Positions 12,190 through 22,444 of a DNA stretch of 64,000 nt are shown here, one piece after another. The DNA comes from Sclerodactyla briareus (lineage: Eukaryota > Echinodermata > Holothuroidea > Dendrochirotida > Sclerodactylidae). A program made the translations under genes and the position numbers. Every line of letters begins with the position of its first letter. Positions within the stretch are counted from its first letter, which is position 1. Where the stretch lies: assembly GCA_026419785.1 (NCBI GenBank), contig JAODTK010005530.1:62001-126000 (forward strand). The letters are read 5' to 3'. The notes below the pieces were generated by a model. That model searched no databases, was not told the origin of the DNA, and saw only the letters and a program-made list of their open reading frames with translations.

Positions 12190-12735
12190 CCCCTCAACAT
12201 TTTTAAATGTTCGGGGATAATTATGGTTTTGGTGTTAAGGCCGCCGTCGCCGCCGCCCCGCCGCCCTCCGAAACTTCAGGGTTAGCGCAATAACTCTTTA
12301 CACTTTACCCGATTGTATCTGAAAACTAGTACACATGTCCCGCCCCGTGAAATTTCGGTGATTTCGAAAGTGGGCATCACTGCGTGTCTGCTGCCCCCCT
12401 ATTTGTGGTTTTACACGAAAATACGAAGTTTTATCCCGATTCAAGCGAAAAGTGGTGTGTGGTGGATATGAGTTGGTCCCCGAACAGCGTGACTGTGGAT
12501 TTTCGTCACCGGAGTCAAATTTGTGGGGTTTTTTTGCGAAAGTCAGTAGTAGCCGATTCACACAAAACTTGGTTGGGGGGGACAAAAGTTTGTCCTGAAT
12601 AACATGACATGATTTCGAGGTCACCATAGTCAATTGTGTTTTTGCATTTTTTCGCGATTTTTCTTGCTTTTTCTGATTGGGACTACAGTTGGTCCTGAAC
12701 AAAATGTAGGGCATTTCAAATAACTGGAGGTCAAA
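12190..12735 (+). repeat. Dispersed GGC-rich element family F, copy 1
   Basis: Begins near tccccgaacattt/gttcgggg, then a GCC-rich patch (gccgccgtcgccgccg), gcgcaataactcttta, cccgattg-atctgaaaa, gtacacatgtcccgcc, gtgaaat-tcgg, gaaagtgggcatcactgc. Later segments carry aaacttggttggg and gaggtcac-aggtcaa units. The same order occurs at 33735-34270 and, reversed, at 61380-62305. Noncoding; a 200-codon - strand open frame across it is not preserved in the other copies. Confidence 0.75.
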
Positions 12736-13365
12736 TGCGATTCCTGTATAAACGAGGTCCACAAGGCTATTTAGCGCGATATACAAGGATATATCACGGT
12801 GCGGACGATCGTGCCCTTTTCGGTACCGGTACCCTATACTTGGTTCTCTACTTAATAATACTCTTTCAGAAGCGGTAGCGATTTTTCCCATGGGTATCAA
12901 TGATGTTTCCTCGTCGATGTGAACAGTCTGGTTCCCGACTTGTCACTCTTTCCCACTTCATGCAAACATTTATTGCTACCTCGCGCCCATACATATATCT
13001 ATCTATACGTCCCTGGTTCGTGCTGGCAGACGCCACTGATATAAACCCATGGGAACAGATGGGTCCCACTCTGGCCAGTGTATTGGCCTTAGTTTTGTGT
13101 ATATCGACTTAGCAAAAGTGGTGTGAAAAAAAAGGAACACAATATTTGTTACTGGAATGAAGTAAACTTAATAGTTTCTCGAGGAGTGTGGGGTTTTCCT
13201 GCGTGTCCAGGGATACACTACACCGCATTCACCCCCCCCCCCCCACACACACACACCCTTCCTCCGCTTCCTGGGTTGAAACCTAAACCGGTAGGATCTG
13301 TACATCCGTACACCTTCCAATCAGTATAACACGTATAGTCCCGTGATGGTTTAAATTAAGCATCG
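12736..13365. other. No recognised gene; C-run and (CA)n
   Basis: Contains a poly-C plus CA repeat near 13231-13258. Nothing else recognised. Confidence 0.4.
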
Positions 13366-13369
13366 TGAC

Positions 13370-13700
13370 GTCATGTCAAAAGTCCTGTCCTCTGTTTCGT
13401 ATGTGCTACCATGGCGACAATCTTTTCGGAGACTAATTATAAGCCAGTTGAGTTTACAGTTTTACATTGACTGATAATGATACTAATGTCAAAAGTCTGA
13501 GGGAACAACGGCAGTTCGACTGTGACGTACAGTGTGCAGAATGATATTTCGAACTCCCCTGCCGGAATTCACAGATCCTGCCAACACAAAACTTATCAGA
13601 CCCCCCCCCCCTTCCACCCATACTATCAAAAATTAAACAATCGAAAACAAGGGAGGGAATGGTTGGCGTTTTCAAATAAGTGGTGACAGTTCAAAAATAA
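13370..13700 (+). repeat. Dispersed repeat family E, copy 3
   Basis: ataagccagttgagtttacagt, tgataatgatac-aatgtcaaa, ggcagttcgac, cgtacagtgtgcagaatgat, cccctgccgga, cctgccaacacaaaa, ccccccccc and gcgttttcaaata-gtggtga correspond one to one with copy 2 at 8170-8430. Differences are mainly small indels plus substitutions. Confidence 0.75.
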
Positions 13701-14139
13701 GGCAGACCAGGAAAGGAAATAGAGTAGTTTAGCACGAAGGCTGCGGACAGCGCCAAGTCGAGATTCAAGATCCCGACACCGTCCCTCAACCCTAACCTAC
13801 TGCGTTCAATGGGCCAATGCCAGGCGACGTGGCAGTACTACAGGACTGCCAATTCATTTCCCAGGCCCATTTTTTTTTGTTTTTTTGCCAGAGCAGGACA
13901 GCAGGCTCTCACACAGCTGAGGGGATACTAGCGGAGTACATTTCATGCGTTAAATTGTTGTTCCTCCGTCTGTGTTACTCAGGAGGCTATTATATTAACA
14001 TGGAAGCGGCAACGCGTGCAATATATTGACGCAATTTGAAAATGTCCCCTTGCACACCCCTCGGACTGACATGCGAACACCTTCATGTGCGTTAAGGTGT
14101 TCGACCATCTACGGTATGCGGTAGCCCTACCGGGAACAA

Positions 14140-14775
14140 ACCATGGAGCTATTATATTAACGGAGAGGACATCAGACCAAGTATTGTGTGCCCTGTTCAA
14201 AAGTGCGTCAGAGAACACAAAATCGTAGTGAGGAGGCCCGCCGATTGTGTATAATATTGTGAACCAAATTCAGTTTGGTACTACGCTATCTACGAATTTC
14301 TTCGACCATAGACCCCCCGAAAATACTTTGTTGCTCCATAGTAAAGGTGTTATACCATAGTGAATATTCTTCACATCTTCAGTGAGTGTTAATCTGTTCC
14401 AGCAAAACCGGGAAGTCAGACGATCTATTACGGAGGCACATAAACAACATTTTATATTCGAATACGGATCGATTGCTTCAGGCAAACACCATCGGGCGAA
14501 CGTATGCATCACGGAGTAATTAGAAATTGATATGTTAACTCGAATTAAGAGCTTGTCAAACGTAACTATTCTAATCTTCCGATGAAAGCGAACCATGTCG
14601 TTCGAATCACATGTCACTAAAACCCTTACTATCATTGGCGCGCTGTCCCTCAACTTACAACGGTTCCAACTGACTCCTGTTCTGTATAGGACCTTCAGTA
14701 CAGCTAGTCCGGGGCTTGCTACTCTACCGGGGTCAAATTGAGGCAGACTTTCCCCGGACAAACGGACTGACACGC
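14140..14775 (+). repeat. Single fold-back arm (family B), unpaired copy
   Basis: Runs from catggagctattatattaac through gacatcagaccaagtattgt, cgaatttcttcgacca, ccccgaaaatac, cttcagtgagtgtta, aaaccgggaagtcagacga, atcgattgc, aacaccatcgggcg, cacatgtcact and cttcagtac, the same order as the left arm at 15225-15810. A 167-codon - strand open frame here (14270-14773) has no homologous frame in the other arms and is taken as chance. Confidence 0.75.
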
Positions 14776-15125
14776 GATTACATTTTCATGCGTTAAATTG
14801 TTTGTTCAACTACGGTCAGTGTTACTCCCTTGTGGACATTTTCAGGTAGCGCGTCTGAAGACAATGCAAAACCTCGCGACTGCCATTTTACACACCAACG
14901 TCAGCTTCAACATGGCTCGGTTAGAGTGGGATTGCTGGGCCTAGGCCGAACCCTGGCCCGGTAATCCAACGCTAACGGCCCTATGCTGGGCTGACGCTGG
15001 TGTGTAAAATGCCAGTCGCGCTGTGTTTCCATTGTCGTCAGACGCCCTACCTGAAAAATGTCCCCGAAAGAGTACACAGACCGTAAATGATCAAACCATT
15101 TAACGCACGAAAATGTAATCCGCTT
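14776..15125. repeat. Palindrome 2, copy 1
   Basis: The left arm has tttaaattgtttg-ttcaactacggtc, gacattttcaggtagcgcgt, gaagacaatg, ccattttacacaccaacgtc, gggattgctgggcctagg. The right arm has the complements in reverse: ccctggcccggtaatcc, gctgacgctggtgtgtaaaa, cattgtcgtcagacgccc, cctgaaaaatgtcccc. The centre lies near 14945. A second copy sits at 16480-16760. Confidence 0.8.
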
Positions 15126-15224
15126 GTCCGTCCGTGTCCAGCAGGAGCTATTATATTAACTGGAGAGGCAACGCGCTCAATATATTGTAGCATTTGGAAA
15201 ATGTCCCGCCACTACCCGGACTGA

Positions 15225-16440
15225 CACCATGGAGTCCTATTATATTAACCTGGAGAGAACATCAGAGCGCGTATTGTGTGGCCTGTTGAAAATGCCGTCA
15301 GAGACCACACAACTCGATGTGATGAGGCGCCCTATTGTGTGTAACATGTAAAACACATTCAGTTTGTTTACTCTCTATTTGCGAATTTCTTCGACCAGAG
15401 AGCCCCGAAAATCCGTCTTGTTTCATATTAAAGATAGATAGTATAGTGCAAGATTCTGGACCATCTTCATTGAGTGTTACACTGTTTCAGAAAACGCGGG
15501 AAAGCAACGATCTATACGGAAGCACTAAACAACTGATTAATTCTGGAATACGAATCGATTGCATCTCGCAGAAACACCATCTAGGCGTAAGGTATGACAT
15601 CACGGAGTGACTGAGCTCAGAATGTGCAGCTCGAATTAAAGGAGGCTGTCGAAGCGTAACATATTCTAATCTTACACGACGAAATGCGAATCATGTCCGC
15701 CTGAATGCCATGTCACTATAACACCACTGTCAAGTGAGGGCGCTGTTTGCCATAGCAACGAGGCTCCACACTGACTTCAATTTTGTATAGGAGCTTCAGT
15801 AACGCCTGCCGGGCTGACTGACACGCGATCACCCCAAGCCCCGGACATGCTGTACTGAAGCTCCTATACAAAACCGAAGTCAGTGTGAAGCCGTTTGCTA
15901 TGCCTCTGAACAGCGCCCTCAATTATCGTAGTGCCATAGTGACATGTGATTTCGGCGACTGGTTCGCATTTCGTCAGAAGATTGGAATATGTTCCGTTTG
16001 ACAGCCTCCTTTAATTCGAGCTTCACATTCTTAAGCTCTAGTTCACTCCGTAATGTCATATTTACGCCTAGATGGTGAATTCTGCCAACCGCAATCGATT
16101 CGTATTCCCGAATTAGTCATGTTGTTTCTCTGCTTCCGTAATAGATCTTCTGATTTTCCCGCGTTTCTCGATGAAACAGGTAAACTCACTGAAGATGTTG
16201 CGAAATCTTGCACTATGATATACCCATCTTACTATGGAGCAACGACGTAATTTTTCGGGGGTCTCTGGTCGAAGGAATTCACGGATAGAGAGTAAACACC
16301 AACCGACTGTGTTTAACCGATGTTACACGCATAGGGTGCCGCCCACTTCTAGTTTGTGGTGAGGTCCTCTGACGGAAAATTTGGACAGGGCACACATACG
16401 CGCTCTGATGTCCTCTCCATTAATATAATAGCTCCATGGA
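15225..16440. repeat. Palindrome 1: inverted arms of about 586 bp
   Basis: The left arm (15225-15810) and right arm (15852-16440) are reverse complements over their whole length with scattered differences. The ends are catggagtcctattatatta and taatataatagctccatg; the inner ends are ataggagcttcagtaa and tactgaagctcctatac. The 41-bp spacer holds gactgacacgcgatcacc. Each arm equals the single arm at 14140-14775 and part of 1-345. Such a structure can extrude a large hairpin. Confidence 0.88.
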
Positions 16441-16479
16441 TACCCTCGAGTGCGTGACCATCTACGGTATGAGTTACTC

Positions 16480-16765
16480 TCCGTGGACACGGACTGACAC
16501 GCGGATTACTTTTCGTGCGTTAAATTGTTTGATCAACTACGGTCTGTGTTACTCTTTCGAGGGACATTTCCAGTGTAGCGCGTCGAAGACAATGGAAACT
16601 GCGCATACTGCATTTTCCACCAACAACACCGGCGTCAGCCCGCATAGGCCGTTAAGCGTTGGATTGCCGGGCCTAGGTGTCCCGGTAAATTCCTGCTCAA
16701 TTTGTCCCCGGAAGTAGCTCATACCGTAGATGTCAGACATCACTTAAACGCACTCGAGGGTGATC
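16480..16765. repeat. Palindrome 2, copy 2
   Basis: Shares gtgcgttaaattgtttgatc, aactacggtc-gtgttactct, gacattt-caggtagcgcgtc, gaagacaatggaaa, cactgcattttccaccaac, ggcgtcagc, gttggattgccgggcctagg and a returning inverted stretch with the copy at 14776-15125. The right arm appears shortened. Confidence 0.65.
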
Positions 16766-16779
16766 GCGTGTCAGTGCGG

Positions 16780-17990
16780 GAGTGGGGTCGTCCGTCTCTA
16801 CGCTTTCCGGCAAGGTTGGCCATTGCGCGTGTAATCATTGATTCGATCATTGTCTAGTGTCACATAGTCCCGTCGTGCTTCTTTGATGACATTTCTGACG
16901 CCAGTTAAGCCCCGGTCACATTACAACAATACATTCGTGTCGTGCAACGATCCATATTTTGGGTTCCGGCCGGATAATACCAGCCACATGGCCATGACGG
17001 CTGACTCTCCCTGTAACATTGATAAAGGACGTCATTCGCTATTTTCCGAACCATTGATTTGAAATAGCTATCCCTACGTTTTGTTTGATAATCACCATAT
17101 TTTCTTTTTAAATCGTTGGGCTAAACGATTTATCGTACGCTTTTAATCGTTTTCCGATATGACGTCATCCATGAATGTGGGTCGTTTCAAAAACTCCCGA
17201 GTTTGAGAAGATTGTGATGTTGCTCTATATTTATGACAGTTTTTACCACTACAGACCCCTCATCCTTGGTTCATCAGCCTGAAATCTCGAGATCGTGTAG
17301 CAGAACGATAAAAAAAATCGTTATAGTGTGACCGGCCCCTTAGTTTCGGCCGTCCAACTGGTCGTCTCGTTTTTCGGTTGCATTCCTTCAGGTGCCCGAC
17401 GTGGCAGGAGCTTCTTCATGGCGTCTGCAAAGTGCCCAACCAGTAGGGCTCTTCTCCGTTTGATTGTTCGCTCCCAGGTTTACTGCTTGTTATTTCATAG
17501 AGATCATCGTTTCTCAGTCTGTCTTGTCTGGTTATATTTAGTGTACTTCTCAATAAAGACCTTTGGAGAACGTTATTTTTGTCCTTCTAATTTTGTTGTT
17601 AGTGTCCAAAGTTCGATGTTGTATAGAAAAATTGAAAATATTAACTCGCAGTGAAGGATCTCATCTTGGTGGTGATATGGCATTCTCATCTTTGAAGACA
17701 TTTTTGGAGTTGATTATAGGCACTGGAGCTAGACCTTTCTTTCTCTGAAATCTTCTTCAGTGTCGACTAGAGTTCCCAGGTACTTGCATCTCTTCAATTC
17801 TGTGATCCTCTCTGCTGACTTTATATTGTTCAGTCTTGTCCTCATTTATAGTGAGATTACTCTGCCTAAGCTTCCTTGGTACTGTTTTCCTTACTTGCGT
17901 TACTCGGTCCTTTATTGTGTAATTCAACTTATGTCATCAGCATATTGCTGCTCAATCATTAGAGATTGGCTTTGTTTTAGCTTGCTATAA
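16780..17990 (-). mobile_element. LINE fragment: reverse transcriptase to ORF2 C-terminus
   Basis: Read on the - strand, with frame changes: SLMIEQQYADDIS (YADD catalytic motif, about 17970-17930), LTINEDKTEQYKVSRE, KRCKYLGTLVDTEEDF, RERKGLA, a FLYNIELWTLTTKL-type stretch, LRNDDLYEITSSKPWE, IKRRRALLVGHFA and a GRPKL-type end, then NVIKEARRDYVTLDNDRIN beyond the inserted MITE. This order (YADD, KYLG, LWTL, GHFARR, GRP) is that of the distal part of non-LTR retrotransposon ORF2. It is 5'-truncated and full of indels. Clade not assigned. Confidence 0.82.
16906..17342. mobile_element. MITE inserted inside the LINE (437 bp)
   Basis: The ends are taagccccggtcacattaca and, at the other side, tatagtgtgaccggccccttа-type sequence; they are inverted repeats of about 26 bases. 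It interrupts the LINE reading between the GRPKL and NVIKEARR segments, which are otherwise contiguous. The interior contains tgacgtcat and an ataaaaaaaatcg string also found in the hairpin at 21891-22052. No open frame. Confidence 0.75.
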
Positions 17991-18379
17991 GCGTGATCTT
18001 TCAGATGCTCTGGGAAAGTCAATGATTTTTTCTCGGAATTGGGCGTAGTTTGTGTTCCTCCCCCTCCTCTCTCCCTTGATGCAGTGATTTTGCCAGGTAA
18101 TAAGTGAAGAGCACTGCACTTGCACAATCGCTCCTGTGAGGCTCCAATGTTAGTTTTGTGAAATAGCCCCCCATCCCTTTGTCTACTCTATCCCACTTGT
18201 AATTGTACGTCCTTTAGCAGTAGATAGAACATGTGTAACTCGTCAGCATCCAGAACTTCTTCCAGTCTTCCATAGGATATCTCCCCCTCCCCCCTAGGAG
18301 TGGGGGACATTTTCAAATTTCTACAGAATTTAGCGCGTTTGCCTCTCCAGTTAATATAATAGCTCCATGGCCGAACCGG

Positions 18380-19555
18380 AGAGTTATGCGCGTGTGAACT
18401 GATTTCACACAGTGCACCGAGCACACGTGGTCCGTTTCGCCAGTGTGTATTCCCGTTAACTAAAGTCAGTACTCCCCTAGGTAAAACTGCAAACCGAATA
18501 CATTATCTCATTCAGCCTTCCGGGAAAAATGGAAGAATGGGAAAAACAGGTTCCACAAATATACAGAGCTTACATCTCAGATTTGATTTGACATCAGCCA
18601 TGAAGAGAGCGCAGTCGACAAAGCGGATACAATCCTTTAATGTTATTGCTTCTGTTCGCCTAAGTTAATGACAACATAGCGCTCTCGTTGTTTCCGATCA
18701 ACCCATCTGTCCCACTTATACTTCCTATCACCAGATTACCCCCTTTCCAGGAAGCCAAAACGCATGCACAATAGCTGTATCTCCGTTTGTGGAAGCTATT
18801 TGCGGCATCTGTTTTTATCCTCGCAATAATATAAACTCAATGATAAGCTTACATCCGTATACTAATTGCTAAGGCCCACTTCCTAATTTCTCGTGTTCAT
18901 TTGAACTGTTGTTAAGGGTCTCTCCCCATAGCAAGCGATATACATTCACTCTATCGTGATTCGTTTGGTAACTACTCCATATAGCATGGGTTTATGCGGG
19001 TGTATATGGATGTAGGAACATGATGGTTCAAGCATGTCTCAATCAACAGGCAAAATATAGGGACTGACAAACAAGGAATAAGGGTGTCAGTGGGTCTGAA
19101 CAATAGCAATGACTAGATTAATTGAGCACCAGAACTGACGGCGGAAAAAAATCGAAGAACGATTCTCATTCCTCCGTGACCTTCCATATCACCGGAATTG
19201 TATTGGATTGGGACTATTCCTTCATTTCTCTTGAAACCAACGAGAATAACTCCAGAATTGTCCAGGCGGATATACAGTCACCTGTCCTGATTCTGACAAT
19301 TCAGGATAAACTGCAACTGGGAGGACGTTCACTTTCGAATAAAGGTACCGTCGAGAATGATTTAGTAAATGTGTCTAGTCTTTTTTTTACCTGTGCAAAA
19401 AATTTCCACCGCGCGAAAACGAGTAATCTGCCTTTAGAAGCTTAGGATAAGCCCTTCACACCCGTGTAACAAATGCATTAGGCCACTGTGCGTACCGCCC
19501 TGACGTAACGGTGAATCCGTGAATAGTTGAAAAATAGTTTTAGATTCAAGCATTC
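18380..19555. other. No recognised gene
   Basis: An open frame of 107 codons (19122-19445, +) lacks any motif that I recognise and starts without a convincing context. Otherwise nothing. Confidence 0.35.
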
Positions 19556-19558
19556 ATA

Positions 19559-19624
19559 ATAGATAGATAGATAGAAGATAGATAGATAGATAGAAGATAG
19601 ATAGATTAGATAGATAATAGATAA

Positions 19625-19671
<47 letters not shown>

Positions 19672-19672
19672 T
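19559..19672 (+). repeat. (GATA)n microsatellite
   Basis: About 114 bases of gata/agat tetranucleotide units with several one- or two-base slips in the first half and a clean run of about 12 units in the second half. Confidence 0.95.
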
Positions 19673-19977
19673 ACTTTAATCAGTCTAGCACGGCACTACC
19701 TGCTTGTAGAAGAAAAAAAATAAGAATGATCAGAGGATGCGACATTTAGACGTATGTGAACACACATAAAACGGGAATTACTAAGACAATAAACGAACAG
19801 AACTTGATTTCGGATCTGGAGATGGCACCAAATGAATGTTCACTGACAAAAAGAGTACATGAATAGTTGGGCAAGTGGGACAATGAACTAGCGAGTGAAG
19901 TTCTTGTTAACAATTCTTATGCCTGCCACAAATGAGGACTGAAACGGTTCCTTCCTGTCTGTACGTGAAGCTCTCAT

Positions 19978-20546
19978 TCTACCACTGCGGGGAATATCGA
20001 GGCTATTATATTAGCTGGAAAAAAGTGAAAGCATCAGTCCAAATCGGAGTTTTCATAGGCTTTCGTTATGATTATAGTTATTTGAAGTTGTGTATTGTGA
20101 AGCTGTGTATTGCGCAAGATCGAAATGCATCCATCACAATAATAAATTATGCCATATTTTGCCATCACCCTGCAAACCTTCCCTGTTTCTATGAAATTCA
20201 AACAACATTCCACTTCGAAAAGTCTTCAGTCCCTGGGAGAGGATTGCTGTAGTGGTTTGGTAGGTTTTGATATTGCTTTGGTGAGAGAAGCAACAAACTT
20301 CTGCTAAATTTTGACTTATTCAACAGAGAAACAATCATTACATATCATAATTTTATGTGTTGTCCATGTGATGACGTCATTCGTATTCGCATTGGGATTC
20401 CCTCCATTTCTCTGCAGATGGCAAAAACTTGAAGGCCAATAACCCACAAGGAAACATCGTATTGAAGGTGTTGGACCTATAGATACAGTTTTCCATTCTC
20501 CACAAATGCCGCTGTTGTATTCAAACCCGCAGTTTTACCTTAGGGC
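19978..20546 (+). mobile_element. MITE family D, copy 2
   Basis: Starts near taccactgcgggg and ends cccgcagttttacctta, a decayed version of the family's 18-bp inverted ends. The interior phrases match 5894-6487 and 29440-30016, e.g. gtgtattgcgcaagatcgaa, cctgcaaacctt, gattgctgtagtggtttggta, gttgtccatgtgatgacgtc, cagttttccattctccac. A 106-codon open frame at 19932-20252 is not conserved between copies. Confidence 0.8.
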
Positions 20547-20869
20547 TCACTGAATATGGGTGCTCATCTCTCAAAACTGCATTTACCTTCTCATAGACTC
20601 GCCTTTTCATAGATGTTCCCATAGTAGGAAAAAGCACACCAACTATACGGCTAGATCTCTTCACAAAGCGTCATTGCAACTGTGAAGGTTTGGTAGTATT
20701 GCCATTCCCCGATGTAAGTTTTAGAAAAAAAAAGTAAGACCAACGCTGTTTCTGTTCGTTCTGTTTCTGTTCTTTATTCCAGTATAATTTTCCAAAATAT
20801 GTATAAAGAGGATCAATCAAATCAAAATAGATTAAATAGAAATATTTCATACTTCCGGGATGCTTCCCG

Positions 20870-21362
20870 ATAATATAATTATAAGAAACATATCAATATG
20901 GGCATCCCCCTCTTAGTGTGATCGTCGAAAACCATTACCCAAGGTATATTCACTGATTCACCCTTTCCATCGTCTTATCATTTTTATTACGACTGTGCGG
21001 GTACCGTCCTATTACCTTCGGAAATCACAATCCTCTCCTTCGTCCATTAACATTAAAACGAGGTGATTCTGCTCACGGTACCTCACAAATTCCTGACCTG
21101 TCTTCTGGTAACTGCGGTCATCTATCCTTATCAAGCCAATAAGAGCCTTGTCATCGCAAACTTGACGAGAGGGCAAATGGGTCAGTAGATCGTATACCAG
21201 CAGTAATACAAGTGAACAGGAAGGAGCTAGAACCGTACCCTGTAGAACTCCGGTGCTACTGATGTAACTCAGAGTGGAAGAGTGTGGTTTACACGAACAT
21301 GAGTGTCGTTGGTGAGATAGTGTAGAAACCACCTTTACTGGATCACCCTGATACACCTGCAT
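20870..21362 (-). mobile_element. LINE reverse-transcriptase fragment
   Basis: On the - strand: SSTGVLQGTVLAP, FSLVLLLVYDL, CDDKALIGLI, then DDRSYQKTGQEF, YREQNHLVL, and D-DFRR. This is the QGTVLSP...YxDD...ALIGLI...NHLxLNxxKTKE...DFR series of L2/CR1-like reverse transcriptases. The catalytic YADD is read as CDDK, so an inactive copy. It probably continues to about 20870 through a frame-shifted KYLG-like region. 5' and 3' truncated. Confidence 0.75.
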
Positions 21363-21890
21363 TAGTAAGAGATTTCTGCCAAAATATGGGGTTTGTATTG
21401 TTTTTGAAGGCCGATGAGAAATTAAAAAAAAAAATATACGGCTGACCCCGGTACCATCCCTATATTCCTTTTAGATGAGAATATAGCTTGTCCAATGTAT
21501 CTAATAACTGGCATCTTCAGTATTACGATCTTTTCATCTGCAAACTGGAAATCATCTACGAAATCCACAGTGACTTCTTCTAATTATTGTAATATTAAAA
21601 CGTCACATGTTTCATAGCGATGGACGTCAGTGCCACTGCCGTAGATCGACTGGTTTCTTGGGGACTGGTATAATGCACGTTGTTTCCATAAATGAAGGAT
21701 AGTTTGAGTGTTCAAACAACCTGAAGAAAATAATATGTAAAATCAGCAAGTTGGGATTGGGGGGGGACTTTTTAAGGGACACGTGGGTGACAAGTTTAAA
21801 TACAATTATCGACCTGCAGACCTCGATGCATTCGACTTCAGATTAAATATTGAAGATGCAATAAGGTCCTGCAATAGCCGGCGAATAACG

Positions 21891-22052
21891 GGCAGGGCCG
21901 TTTACACGACGTCACGATAAAAAAAATCGCCTCAAGAAAAACCGGACTTATTTTATTGACATGTCATTGTGACGCTAAATCGCATCGATAACGAGTTGCA
22001 CTGAGACGATTTTTTTTTTTATCGTGACGTTATGCGAACGCTGCCGTCGCTT
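21891..22052. mobile_element. Short hairpin MITE
   Basis: The left end gggcagggccgtttacac, gacgtcacgataaaaaaaat is answered by gattttttttttatcgtgac, gttatgcgaacgctgccgtc in inverse orientation. Inverted arms of about 43 bases surround a roughly 75-base loop. The cgataaaaaaaatcg core also occurs in the MITE at 16906-17342. Confidence 0.6.
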
Positions 22053-22094
22053 TTTCGCCAGTTTCTACCAGACGATGATGTCCCATCAAAAGGG

Positions 22095-22442
22095 CAGCGA
22101 TTACAACTATGTGAACTCATATTAGTTTTTTTCGTTCTCCTTGTGACACGATTAGACCCACACTGTAAATAATTTCTATAGAATTGACAGTAAATTACTG
22201 ACAACTTTGCTGCCAGTATTTTACTGTAAATTTTACCGTAAACTACTGTGAATTCACAGTAAAATACAGTAATAGCATTTCACTGTTAATTTCACAGTAG
22301 TTTATTGTCAAATTTACAGTAAATTACTGGCAACAGAGTGCCAGTAATTTACTGGCAATTCTACAGGAATTGTTCACAGTGTGGGTCTATTTGTGTCACA
22401 AGGAGTAGCGAAACTAATATTGAGTTCACATAGTAATTGCTG
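22095..22442. repeat. 348-bp palindrome built from acagtaaattactg-like units
   Basis: The outer arms are cagcgattacaactatgtga, actcatattagttttttt and ctccttgtgacac, mirrored as gtgtcacaaggag, aaactaatattgagtt and cacatagtaattgctg. The inner arms are cccacactgt and acagtgtggg. The core has at least ten copies of TTACTGTAAAT/ATTTACAGTAA-like units. Likely a hairpin-forming MITE or fold-back. Confidence 0.85.
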
Positions 22443-22444
22443 AT

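Larger units (their letters stand above)
13982..18378. mobile_element. Composite fold-back element bounded by inverted ends (family B)
   Basis: The outer left end is ggctattatattaacatgga, then ggcaacgcgtgcaatatatt and aaaatgtcccc (13986-14050). The outer right end is the reverse complement: gacattttcaaatttctac, tttagcgcgtttgcctctcc, agttaatataatagctccat (18305-18378). Further copies of the same end lie inside at 14147, 15135 and 15227 (+) and 16410-16440 (-). Between them are two nested palindromes and a LINE fragment. I infer a fold-back type DNA transposon that has been nested and invaded. No transposase is recognisable. Confidence 0.6.

Noticed and set aside
12298-12900. 200-codon open frame on the - strand, the longest in the window
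   Set aside because: It lies across dispersed element family F; the corresponding segments at 33.7 and 62.2 kb are not open, so it is not a conserved protein.
14270-14773. 167-codon - strand open frame in the fold-back arm
   Set aside because: The same arm occurs three more times (1-345, 15225-15810, 15852-16440) and none keeps the frame.
17160-17170. CRE-like tgacgtca sites (also at 6306, 20389, 26277)
   Set aside because: They recur at fixed places inside mobile elements, so they are element sequence and not evidence of gene regulation here.
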